A DNA stretch of 64,000 bases from JAJXWB01 sp046349215 (GTDB lineage Bacteria > Pseudomonadota > Alphaproteobacteria > Rhizobiales > Beijerinckiaceae), in contig JAXMCV010000001.1 of the NCBI GenBank assembly GCA_046349215.1, positions 868,001-932,000 on the forward strand, given 5' to 3'. Shown piece after piece: positions 37,085 through 44,811 of the stretch (position 1 is its first letter; every line of letters starts with the position of its first letter). The position numbers and the translations under genes were made by a program. Under the pieces are notes generated by a model. It ran no database searches. It was not told where the DNA came from and saw only the letters and a list, made by a program, of their open reading frames with translations.

Positions 37085-38019
37085 CCGCCGCCTTCCCCAC
37101 CCTTCCCTCGCTCCGCACCGGCGGCAAGCGCGCCCTGGCGCAGGCGCTGGCGCTGATCGAGACGCAGCGCGGCGCCGAGGCGCTCGCCGCGCTTCTGGAC
37201 GCCGCGGCCGCCGATCCAAGAGCGCATGTCGCTGGCCTGACGGGGCCGCCCGGCGTCGGCAAGTCGACGCTGACCAACGCGCTGATCCGCGACTGGCGGG
37301 CGCGCGGCGAGACGGTCGGCGTCGTCGCCGTCGATCCGTCGTCGCGCGCGACCGGCGGCGCCTTGCTCGGCGACCGCGCGCGGCTGTCGACCGATCCGGA
37401 AGACAAGGGCGTCTATGTCCGCTCGATGGCGGCGCGCGACAGGCTCGGTGGACTCTCCGACGATACGGTGGCCGCAGTCGCGCTGATGCGCGCCATCTTC
37501 GATCGCGTGCTCGTCGAGAGCGTCGGCATCGGCCAGTCGGAAGCCGACATTTCGTTCGCGGCCGACACGGTCGTGCTCTGCATCCAGCCGGGCTCCGGCG
37601 ACAGCCTGCAATTCATGAAGGCCGGCGTGATGGAACTGCCCGACATCGTCGTCGTCACCAAGGCCGACATGGGCGAAGTCGCAAAGCGCGCGCGCTCCGA
37701 GGTCGAGGGCGCGCTGACGCTTTTCACGCGCGAGGACGACTGGGTCCCCCCGGTCGTGCTGGTCGCCGCGCCAACCGGCGAGGGCCTCGACGCCCTGCAC
37801 GCAGCGCTCGCGGCGCATCGCGCGCATCTCGGGCACGAACGGCTGGCGGCGCGCAGGGCCGCCCAGCAAGCGACATGGATCGCCGAAAGCATTCGTGCGC
37901 GCTTCGGATCGGAGGGGCTCAAGGTAGCGCGTGGGATGGCAATTGCGGCGGCGGGTCCCTTCGGACGCGAGCGGGAAATTGCCGGGCGACTCGGCGCGGC
38001 GCTCGACGTTTTGAAATGA
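37081..38019 (+). CDS. meaB: Methylmalonyl-CoA mutase-associated GTPase MeaB
   Basis: 312 residues. The G3E GTPase P-loop GPPGVGKST is at residues 55-63; other G motifs include VDPSSRATGGALLGDR, SVGIGQSE and VVTKADMGE. MeaB protects and helps load B12 on methylmalonyl-CoA (or ethylmalonyl-CoA) mutase. The mutase genes are not in the window. The ATG overlaps the toxin stop by 4 bases; there is no separate RBS in a spacer, and the site must lie inside the toxin gene. It is convergent with the AmpG-type gene, with only 3 bp between. Confidence 0.94.
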   Translation: MTAAFPTLPSLRTGGKRALAQALALIETQRGAEALAALLDAAAADPRAHVAGLTGPPGVGKSTLTNALIRDWRARGETVGVVAVDPSSRATGGALLGDRARLSTDPEDKGVYVRSMAARDRLGGLSDDTVAAVALMRAIFDRVLVESVGIGQSEADISFAADTVVLCIQPGSGDSLQFMKAGVMELPDIVVVTKADMGEVAKRARSEVEGALTLFTREDDWVPPVVLVAAPTGEGLDALHAALAAHRAHLGHERLAARRAAQQATWIAESIRARFGSEGLKVARGMAIAAAGPFGREREIAGRLGAALDVLK

Positions 38020-38022
38020 AGG

Positions 38023-39345
38023 CTATTCGACGGTTGCAGGCTCGGCAGCCGTGACGGCCGGCGCGTGATTTCGCCAGACGAACCATGCGAGCAGCGCCAC
38101 CGGTATGCCGATCAGCGAGGTGCCGACGAAGAAATGCTCGAAGCCGACGCGCTCGACGAGAAAGCCCGAAGCGCCGGCCAGAAGGCTGCCCGGCAACGCG
38201 CAGAGCGACGTCATCAGCGCGTACTGGCTGGCGGCGAGTTCGGTCGAAACAAGTTCGGACATGTATGTGATGAGGACGACCTGCGCGAAGGCGTAGGCGA
38301 AACCTTCGATGCTGACGGCGACGACGAAGGCGAGATAATCGGAACGGCCTTCAGCCGCGAGCCACGCCAGCGCCAGATGCGAAGCCGAACCGGCGATCGT
38401 GCCGACGAGCAGCGTCGACATCAGACCGATCTTGCGCACGACGAATGTCGCGAAAAATGTCCCGCCGATGGCGATCCAGAATCCGAACAGCTTCGTGACC
38501 GTGGCGATGTCCGTGTCCGAAATGTGCAAACTCTTGAACAGCGGCATGGCCATGGCGCTGGTCAGGTATCCGGGCATCCGGAAGCCGGCGATTAGCACCA
38601 GTACGGGCACGGCCCAGGGTCCGAGACGCGTCACGAGTTCCTTGATCGGGGCGATCACCGTCGCGACGAATCCCGGATGCGCGCGCTTCGGCTGCAGATC
38701 CGAGGCCGGTTCCGGCGCGACCAGCGCGGCGACCGCGCCTACGGAGACGAGCGCGCCCATGCACAGATAGGACGCGCGCCATCCCCAGCGATCGGCGATC
38801 AGCAGCGCGCCCGCGCCGGCCGCCAGCGCGCCGACGCGATATCCCGCTTCCATGAACGCCGTCATCATGGATTGCTTGTGGGCCGGCGCGGCGACGATGC
38901 GCCAGCCGTCCACCGTGACATCCTGCGTCGCGCCCGCGAACCCGAGCGCCAGCGAAAAGGCGATGGTCCAGCCGATGAAATGCGCGGGGTCGCCGAAGGC
39001 GACGCCGGCAAGCGCCGCGATGATCGCGATCTGCGACAGCACGATCCAGCCGCGTCGTCGCCCGAGCCAGCCCGCCAGCAGGGGCGGGTCGTATTTGTCG
39101 AGGAACGGCGCCCAGACGAATTTGAATTTGTAGGCGATGGTGAGTTCGGCGAGCAGGCCGATCGTGTGCAGGGGAACGCCCGCCTCCGAAAGCCATGCCG
39201 ATTGCGTCGAATAGACGAGCAGGTAGGGCATGCCCATCGAAAACCCGAGGCCGAGCATGGCCGCATAGCGCCGATCGCCGCGCAGATGGGCAAACCAGCC
39301 CTGGGCGGAAGAGTCCTCTTCTGGATGGAGCGTGGGCGCGTGCAT
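38023..39345 (-). CDS. AmpG-type MFS transporter
   Basis: 440 residues from ATG 39345. About twelve membrane segments; the first half has SMGMPYLLVYSTQSAWL (about residues 34-50), TIAYKFKFVWAPFLDKY and GFAGATQDVTVDGWRI (about 129-144), the pattern of AmpG permeases that import anhydromuropeptides. The assignment to muropeptides is from the family; other AmpG-like importers (for example acetyl-CoA transporter-like) are possible. Earlier upstream codons in the same frame lie in non-coding sequence. Confidence 0.82.
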   Translation of the reverse strand: MHAPTLHPEEDSSAQGWFAHLRGDRRYAAMLGLGFSMGMPYLLVYSTQSAWLSEAGVPLHTIGLLAELTIAYKFKFVWAPFLDKYDPPLLAGWLGRRRGWIVLSQIAIIAALAGVAFGDPAHFIGWTIAFSLALGFAGATQDVTVDGWRIVAAPAHKQSMMTAFMEAGYRVGALAAGAGALLIADRWGWRASYLCMGALVSVGAVAALVAPEPASDLQPKRAHPGFVATVIAPIKELVTRLGPWAVPVLVLIAGFRMPGYLTSAMAMPLFKSLHISDTDIATVTKLFGFWIAIGGTFFATFVVRKIGLMSTLLVGTIAGSASHLALAWLAAEGRSDYLAFVVAVSIEGFAYAFAQVVLITYMSELVSTELAASQYALMTSLCALPGSLLAGASGFLVERVGFEHFFVGTSLIGIPVALLAWFVWRNHAPAVTAAEPATVE

Positions 39346-39450
39346 GTGGCGATTATCGGCGCCGGCGGCGCTCCGGGATAGTGACCGCCCGCACGGGCCG
39401 ACGCGCTGTTGCACAGATGACGCAGGTTCCCTGATCCGACGCGCGGCGGC

Positions 39451-39577
39451 GGCGCGTTTGAGATGGATCAAGTCGGAGGTTTCGCAGGCGGCCTACGAAT
39501 CGGGTGCGGCTTCGGTCGTACGCCCTTCGGGCGTTTCCTCCCTCGACTTGGCCGCCCTCCCGGGCGGCTTTCTTTTT
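39451..39577 (+). ncRNA. Candidate trans-acting small RNA with intrinsic terminator
   Basis: Intergenic plus-strand region with RNA-like structure and no gene in which it could be the leader. AAGTCGGAGG (39470-39479) can pair with CCTCCCTCGACTT (39537-39549). A tight hairpin ACGCCC-TTC-GGGCGT (39520-39534) is followed by an exposed TTCCTCCC anti-Shine-Dalgarno-like stretch and then a perfect terminator (39551-39577). This layout resembles alphaproteobacterial sRNAs with CCUCC-type seed loops (suhB-like family from memory; not confirmed). The 5' end is uncertain; a possible -35 TTGCAC is at 39409. Confidence 0.5.
39551..39577 (+). terminator. Strong rho-independent terminator of the candidate sRNA
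   Basis: Stem GCCGCCC / GGGCGGC (39551-39557, 39562-39568), loop TCCC, then TTTCTTTTT. The nearest plus-strand gene upstream ends 1.5 kb earlier with a minus-strand gene between, so this terminator must serve a transcript that starts between 39346 and 39550. That is the main evidence for the small RNA. Confidence 0.85.
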
Positions 39578-39637
39578 GCCGCTTGCGTTCGACCGTTTTC
39601 GGGTGCGCCGGGCGCGACCGCCCTGTAAATTCTCCCG

Positions 39638-40522
39638 ATGCCCGCCCCTGACGCCTCGCGCGACGCGCTCGCCGCCGCGCTCGACTTCTACCGGCACGCC
39701 GGCGTCGACATGGCGCTCGACGACGCGCCGCACGACCGATTCGCCGAGGCGAAGGCCGCGACGGGTCGTTCGCCGGAAGCGCAGGCCCCCGCGCAGACCT
39801 TGCGGCCGGCCGTTTCGAACGCGCCGCAACCGCCCCGCGAGCGAGCAGCGCCTGCGGCGCCCATCGTGGCGCGGCCGCTCAACCCGGCGCTCGCGACCGA
39901 CGCGACGACCGTCGCCGCCTCCGCCGCCGAACAGGCGGCCGGCGCACAGACGCTCGACGAGCTCAGGGCCCGGCTGGAGGCCTTCGAGGGCTGCGCCCTG
40001 AAGACCACCGCGACGCAGCTCGTGTTCGAGGACGGCTCGCGCCAGGCGCGCGTGCATTTCGTGGGGGAGGCGCCAGGCGCCGACGAGGACCGCGAGGGCC
40101 GGCCGTTCGTCGGCCGCGCCGGCCAGCTTCTCGACAAGATGCTGGCGTCGATCGGTCTCGACCGGTCGAACGCCTATATTTCGAACGTCGTGCCGTGGCG
40201 GCCGCCCGGCAACCGGACGCCGACGCCGCTTGAAGTCGCCGCCTGCCTGCCTTTCACACGGCGGCAGATCGAGCTGGTGGGCGCCGATGTCCTGATCTGC
40301 CTCGGCGCGCCTTCGATGCAGGCCCTTCTGGAGGTGCGGGAAGGCATTCTGAAGACGCGCGGCCGCTGGATCGCCTATCCGGCGCCCGGACGCCCGGTCC
40401 CGGCCATGGCGATGCTGCATCCCGCCTACCTGCTTCGGCAGCCCCTGCAGAAGCGGCTCGCCTGGCGGGACCTGAGGGCGCTCCGCCGCGCGCTGGACGG
40501 CGAGGCGACCGGCGTCGCCTGA
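39638..40522 (+). CDS. Family-4-like uracil-DNA glycosylase lacking two Fe-S cysteines
   Basis: 294 residues. After an Ala/Pro-rich ~105-residue N-terminal extension, the UDG fold shows motif A GEAPGADEDREGRPFVGRAG (residues 143-162) and motif B HPAYLLRQP (261-269), both of family 4. Compared with the Thermus enzyme, whose [4Fe-4S] ligands are C13, C16, C84 and C100, this protein has C119, K122, W187 and C203. Two of four ligands are missing, so no intact cluster is expected. It would excise uracil from DNA. Divergent chemistry or fold stabilisation is possible. Confidence 0.9.
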   Translation: MPAPDASRDALAAALDFYRHAGVDMALDDAPHDRFAEAKAATGRSPEAQAPAQTLRPAVSNAPQPPRERAAPAAPIVARPLNPALATDATTVAASAAEQAAGAQTLDELRARLEAFEGCALKTTATQLVFEDGSRQARVHFVGEAPGADEDREGRPFVGRAGQLLDKMLASIGLDRSNAYISNVVPWRPPGNRTPTPLEVAACLPFTRRQIELVGADVLICLGAPSMQALLEVREGILKTRGRWIAYPAPGRPVPAMAMLHPAYLLRQPLQKRLAWRDLRALRRALDGEATGVA

Positions 40523-40584
40523 CCCGGAACTGGCGCTGCAGCCCGAAAATTCTATATTGCGCTGACCGTTCCAGGAGACACGCC

Positions 40585-41490
40585 ATGCGGTGGGAAGACG
40601 CCCGTCGATCCGACAACATCGAAGACCGCCGCGGCGAGGAATACGCCGACGCCGGCGGCGGCGGCGGCATGATGGGCGGCGGCGGCCATCTCGGCATCGG
40701 CGCCATGATCGTTCTCGGCGTCATCGCCTATGCGCTCGGCATCGACCCGCGCGTGCTGATCGGCGGCGCCGAGATGCTGAACAACGTGACGAGTAGCAGC
40801 GGCCCGAGCCAGCAGCAGCAGGTCCAGCGACAGCGCACGACCGGGGCGCCGACCGACCAGGTCGGGCAGTTCGTGGCGGCGATTCTCGGCCAGAACGAGG
40901 ACGTCTGGTCCGAAGTTCTGCCCAAGCAGAAGAACATCAGGTTCACGCCGGCGCCGCTGGTGCTGTTCAACGGCGTGACCGATTCGGCCTGCGGCACCGC
41001 TCAATCGGCGATGGGGCCGTTCTACTGCCCGCTCGACAAGAAGATCTATCTCGACACGTCGTTCTTCCGCGACATGCAGAAGCGTTTCGGCGGCGGCGGC
41101 GATTTCGCGTACGCCTATGTGATCTCGCACGAGATGGGCCACCACATCGAGGACCAGCTCGGCATTCTGGAGAAAGTGCAGCGCGCGCAGCGGCAATCCA
41201 GCCAGGCCGACGCCAACGCCCTGTCGGTGCGGATCGAACTGATGGCCGATTGCCTGGCCGGCGTCTGGGCCGCCAATGCCAACGCCAAATGGCACAACAT
41301 CGACGAGGGCGACATCCAGAAGGCGGTGGCGACCGCTCAGGCGATCGGCGACGACCGCCTGCAACAGGCGTCACGCGGCCGGGTCGTGCCGGATTCCTTC
41401 ACGCACGGCTCTTCGGCGCAGCGCGTCGAATGGCTGAAGCGCGGATTGCAGTCGGGACAGATCGACAGCTGCAACACGTTCCAGCGCTGA
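40585..41490 (+). CDS. YpfJ-type neutral zinc metallopeptidase
   Basis: 301 residues of the putative neutral zinc metallopeptidase family. A Gly/Met-rich segment and a membrane anchor (residues 37-52, LGIGAMIVLGVIAYAL) precede a periplasmic domain with the zinc motif HEMGH at 182-186. Conserved ACGTAQSAMGPFYCPLDKKIY (136-156) is diagnostic. The substrate is unknown. ATG 40585 follows AGGAGACACGCC. It ends 7 bp before the convergent gene. Confidence 0.93.
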   Translation: MRWEDARRSDNIEDRRGEEYADAGGGGGMMGGGGHLGIGAMIVLGVIAYALGIDPRVLIGGAEMLNNVTSSSGPSQQQQVQRQRTTGAPTDQVGQFVAAILGQNEDVWSEVLPKQKNIRFTPAPLVLFNGVTDSACGTAQSAMGPFYCPLDKKIYLDTSFFRDMQKRFGGGGDFAYAYVISHEMGHHIEDQLGILEKVQRAQRQSSQADANALSVRIELMADCLAGVWAANANAKWHNIDEGDIQKAVATAQAIGDDRLQQASRGRVVPDSFTHGSSAQRVEWLKRGLQSGQIDSCNTFQR

Positions 41491-41496
41491 GCCAAT

Positions 41497-42018
41497 TCAG
41501 ACAAGACGGCGGGCGCGCGACCTCAGGGTCCGCGCCCGAAGCTTTCTTGCGATTCCCGGCAGGTCGCTCGCCGAAAGGGCGAGGCAATCCGATCGCCGCG
41601 CAAGGACGCCTGCCGCCGGCGCAAGCGTCGGCAGCAGCCGCTGCGCGAGATTCTCGGGCTCGGCGCGCAGCGCGGCCGCATCGTGGCGACCACGCATCGC
41701 CAGCCAGTCCGTCGCCTCGTCGATGAAGCCGAGGCCGGGCGCGTAGCCGCCCTGCAAGACCAGCACATGATCGCAGCGCGCCATTGCGAGCGCGGCGCCG
41801 AGCGCGCGATCCGGCGCGTCGTCCTCGACAAGACCGCAACCGGCATGATCGGCGATCCTGTCCAGACGCACGCCGGCTGGTCCGGCGATCACCGCATCGC
41901 GCACGAGATCGGCGACCGCTGCGCCGACCAGCACGGCAAGCGAGCGCACGATCGATTCGGGAGCCTTCGAAGCATCTTCACCCGCGCCAGGCGGGGCCAG
42001 GACGATGGCCGACAACAT
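41497..42018 (-). CDS. Degenerate GT2-like protein, hypothetical
   Basis: 173 residues. It has a weak similarity pattern to a family-2 glycosyltransferase core: MLSAIVLAP, VIAGPAGVRLDRIADHAGC, LGAALAMARCDHVLVLQGGY. The DxD motif and nucleotide-binding residues expected in an active enzyme are not evident (EDDAPDR is the nearest). There is no signal peptide. It is divergent from the radical SAM gene and shares the 207-bp region holding the LexA box, which lies 91 bp from its start. Confidence 0.55.
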   Translation of the reverse strand: MLSAIVLAPPGAGEDASKAPESIVRSLAVLVGAAVADLVRDAVIAGPAGVRLDRIADHAGCGLVEDDAPDRALGAALAMARCDHVLVLQGGYAPGLGFIDEATDWLAMRGRHDAAALRAEPENLAQRLLPTLAPAAGVLARRSDCLALSASDLPGIARKLRARTLRSRARRLV

Positions 42019-42090
42019 GAGGGCTGTTTACCAGAGCGCCCGCCAAGTTCGGCGCCCGTTTGCGCGGCGCCGTTTACGATTTCTGAACGC

Positions 42091-42131
42091 TTGACAGACT
42101 CGCTCCATGTTCCATATTTGTTCTCATGTTC
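42091..42131 (+). promoter_or_regulatory. LexA (SOS) box over a sigma-70-like promoter
   Basis: GTTC-CATATTT-GTTC (42109-42123) is a perfect alphaproteobacterial GTTC-N7-GTTC LexA box; a third GTTC follows at 42128-42131. It overlaps the -10 hexamer CATATT (42113-42118) of a promoter whose -35 is TTGACA (42091-42096), 16 bp spacing. LexA binding would block transcription until DNA damage. It reads toward the radical SAM gene. Confidence 0.75.
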
Positions 42132-42225
42132 CCGATCCGTTCGAATTGCCGGATCAAGGTTTGTGGCGTGTGGCGTGGCCGGCGTATCGGGCCATCGTGG
42201 CGTTAAGGGGCGCGAGGAGGCCGCT

Positions 42226-43404
42226 ATGGGTCGCGTTGCTGCGGAAATCGCCGGTTTCGAGGAGGTCCGCCTCAATCCGCGCGATCCTCGCGCCCTTCTC
42301 GGCGCTCATTCGGGATCGCGCCATGCGGAGGGCGAACCTGTCGCTCGCGAGCGACGGCGCGGGCGCGGCGCGACGAGCAATGCGAGCGGCCGCTTCGAAC
42401 CGGAAAGCCGCGAGGCGACCGACGACGGCTGGGGCTCGCTCGAGGCGCTGGAGGCGCTGCGAACCGAAACCCATGTCGAGCGGCCGCGCACGATCATCAC
42501 GCGCAACGAATCTCCCGACATTTCGTTCGACCGCTCCATCAATCCCTATCGCGGCTGCGAGCACGGTTGCGTCTATTGCTTCGCGCGACCGACCCACGCG
42601 TACATGGGCCTGTCCCCGGGTCTCGACTTCGAGACGAAGCTCTTCGTGAAGGAAGGCGCGGCAGGTCTGCTGCGCCGCGAACTGTCGGCTCCGGGCTACC
42701 AGTGCAAGACGATCGCGATCGGCACCAACACCGACCCCTACCAGCCGATCGAGCGTCAGCATCGCGTGATGCGCAGCGTGCTGGAAGTGCTGGCGGAGGC
42801 GAACCATCCCGTCGGCATCGTCACCAAGTCGGCGCTGATCCAGCGCGATATCGACATCCTGTCAGGCATGGCCGCCAAGGGCCTCGCCAAGGTGGCCATC
42901 TCGGTGACCACGCTCGATCCGCAACTCGCACGCCGCATGGAGCCGCGCGCGGCCGCTCCCGAGCGCCGGCTGGAAACGATCGAAAAGCTCGCGGAAGCGG
43001 GAATCCCGACGGCCGTCATGGTCGCGCCGGTCATTCCGGCGATCAACGATCCGGAAATCGAGACGATCCTGACGCGCGCCCATGCGCGCGGCGCGCGCGA
43101 GGCCGGCTACATCATGCTGCGCCTGCCCTCGGAAGTGCGCGACCTGTTCAGCGAATGGCTGGTCGAGCATTATCCAGCCAAGGCCCGACACGTGCTGTCG
43201 CTGGTGCGCGGCGTGCGCGACGGCAAGCTCTACGATTCGACCTTCGGCAAGCGCATGAGCGGCACAGGCCCCTACGCCTGGATGATAGGCCGCAGGTTCG
43301 AGATGGCGGTCGAGAAGATCGGCTTTTCGAGATCGCGGCTGCGCCTGCGCACCGATCTTTTCGAGCCGCCGGCCCATGCGGGCCAGCAGCTCGCCTTGTT
43401 CTAG
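42226..43404 (+). CDS. PA0069-family radical SAM protein (spore photoproduct lyase-like)
   Basis: 392 residues from ATG 42226, with GAGGAGG at good spacing. The [4Fe-4S]/SAM motif is CEHGCVYC (C111, C115, C118). The N-terminal ~90 residues are polar and Arg-rich. The PA0069 group is related to SplB, the DNA spore photoproduct lyase, but its own substrate is not established. Control by the LexA box 100 bp upstream supports a DNA-damage role, which is an inference. It ends 3 bp before the convergent gene. Confidence 0.88.
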   Translation: MGRVAAEIAGFEEVRLNPRDPRALLGAHSGSRHAEGEPVARERRRGRGATSNASGRFEPESREATDDGWGSLEALEALRTETHVERPRTIITRNESPDISFDRSINPYRGCEHGCVYCFARPTHAYMGLSPGLDFETKLFVKEGAAGLLRRELSAPGYQCKTIAIGTNTDPYQPIERQHRVMRSVLEVLAEANHPVGIVTKSALIQRDIDILSGMAAKGLAKVAISVTTLDPQLARRMEPRAAAPERRLETIEKLAEAGIPTAVMVAPVIPAINDPEIETILTRAHARGAREAGYIMLRLPSEVRDLFSEWLVEHYPAKARHVLSLVRGVRDGKLYDSTFGKRMSGTGPYAWMIGRRFEMAVEKIGFSRSRLRLRTDLFEPPAHAGQQLALF

Positions 43405-43407
43405 CGC

Positions 43408-43875
43408 CTATTTCGGAACGCCGTAGCGGGCGGCGAAATAGACGCCGACCAGAACGGCGATCGCCAGGACGATATAAAGAAGCGTCGATGCGCCGAAGCC
43501 GCCCGACGAACGCGTCTCGCTGGCGCGCGCAACGGAGGCGCCGGAACCGACGCCGCCGGTCGCGACATCCGGCCCCTTGCCCTGGAGCGTGGCTTCGGCG
43601 AGGTGGCGATAGGTTGCTAGCCGGCGCTGCGTGTTCTCGCCGATGATGTAGGCGTCGGCTTCAGCCTCGGTCGGGTCGCGATCGCGCGCCTTGCGGAAAT
43701 CAGACAGCCAATCCAGTTCGTTCTGCTTGAAAATCGAATAAGCGACGAGACCAGTCACATCGCTGTCGCCCTTCACGAGCGCCGCGAAAACGGCATTGCG
43801 TCCGGAATCCTGAATTTCCGGATTGAGCGGCGTGGCGGATTTCTCCAGTTCGCCCTGTCCCACAGCCTGATCCAT
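43408..43875 (-). CDS. Hypothetical protein with C-terminal membrane anchor
   Basis: 155 residues from ATG 43875. The soluble N-terminal ~120 residues are polar, with an acidic AEADAYIIGENTQRRLATYRH region; the C terminus has one membrane segment (about 130-150, TLLYIVLAIAVLVGVYFAA) preceded by a Gly/Ser-rich linker. A tail-anchored or single-pass topology is likely. A DUF2934-like start (WLSDFRKARDRDPTEAEADAY) is possible but unproved. Convergent with the radical SAM gene. Confidence 0.6.
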   Translation of the reverse strand: MDQAVGQGELEKSATPLNPEIQDSGRNAVFAALVKGDSDVTGLVAYSIFKQNELDWLSDFRKARDRDPTEAEADAYIIGENTQRRLATYRHLAEATLQGKGPDVATGGVGSGASVARASETRSSGGFGASTLLYIVLAIAVLVGVYFAARYGVPK

Positions 43876-44014
43876 ATCTGTCTCCCGTGCCCCCGAACAA
43901 TGATTGCTATTTACTGTCGATTAACGATAAAGGCCACACGCGCGGCCACGGTTGCGCCGGATTATTGCGTCGTAACCCTAAGACGCGTCGCGGGCTGGAG
44001 CTTCAGGGTCCAAC

Positions 44015-44629
44015 GTGCCGGATTTCCGATACGAGAAGCGACTGATCGCGGAAACGTCCGGCTTCGTCGCGGGAATGGACGAAGTGGGCCGTGGTCCGCT
44101 GGCTGGTCCGGTCTGCGCGGCCATCGTCGTTCTGGACCGACGCAGGCTGCCCAGGCATGTCGACGATTCGAAGGCGCTGAGCGCCAAGGCGCGCGAGGAA
44201 CTCTTCGAAGTCATTTGCGACCGCGCGCTCGCAATCTCGTTCGGATTTGCGTCTTCCCGCGAAATCGACGTCATCAACATCAGGCAGGCGACGCATCTGG
44301 CGATGCGCCGCGCCGCGGCGGGCCTCTATCTTTCCCCCTCGCACATCCTGATCGACGGCAACGATCCGCCGCCGGGCCTGCCCTGCCCTGCGACGGCGCT
44401 GGTCAAGGGCGATGCGCTGTCGCTGTCGATCGCAGCGGCCTCGATCGTCGCCAAGGTTCTGCGCGATCGTCTGATGACGCGGCTCGGCGCGCGACATCCC
44501 CACTACGAATTCGAGCAGCACGCCGGATACGCAACGCCGCGACATCTCGCCGCGCTGAAAAAACACGGTCCCTGCCCGCAGCACCGGATGAGTTTTTCTC
44601 CGCTCAACCAGCGCGAACTGGCGTTCTGA
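44015..44629 (+). CDS. rnhB: Ribonuclease HII
   Basis: 204 residues from GTG 44015. Metal-binding acidic residues are D22 and E23 (GMDEVGRGPLAGP), D114 (LIDGNDPP) and a later Asp in the LRDRL helix. It nicks RNA-DNA hybrids and single ribonucleotides in DNA. GTG is preceded by AGGG. It is followed by ccrM after 182 bp. Together with rnhA, also in this window, both cellular RNase H types are encoded. Confidence 0.95.
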   Translation: MPDFRYEKRLIAETSGFVAGMDEVGRGPLAGPVCAAIVVLDRRRLPRHVDDSKALSAKAREELFEVICDRALAISFGFASSREIDVINIRQATHLAMRRAAAGLYLSPSHILIDGNDPPPGLPCPATALVKGDALSLSIAAASIVAKVLRDRLMTRLGARHPHYEFEQHAGYATPRHLAALKKHGPCPQHRMSFSPLNQRELAF

Positions 44630-44639
44630 GCGTCTCGCG

Positions 44640-44655
44640 CTAACGCCGCTTTAAC
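44640..44655 (+). promoter_or_regulatory. CtrA-like box upstream of ccrM
   Basis: CTAA-N7-TTAAC, one mismatch from the TTAA-N7-TTAAC CtrA consensus, 157 bp upstream of the ccrM start and just after the rnhB stop. In Caulobacter ccrM is activated by CtrA late in the cell cycle, so this position is suggestive. No GANTC site was seen in the ccrM upstream region. Confidence 0.4.
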
Positions 44656-44811
44656 CCGGCTACGATAGCGCCCTGCAAATTATTGAAAAAGCGGGCCAAT
44701 CTCTTAACGAAGCCGTCCGAAAAAGGGACAGGAATTATCTCCGGTCCTAAACCCGGCTTTTACCTCGTGCCGGCATATTCCCATCCGTTGGTAGCGTAAC
44801 GGTATGAGTTC

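Noticed and set aside
43905..43940. TTAC-N6-TTAA sequence near rnhB as a CtrA box
   Set aside because: Half-site and spacing both deviate from TTAA-N7-TTAA; likely chance in an AT-richer gap.
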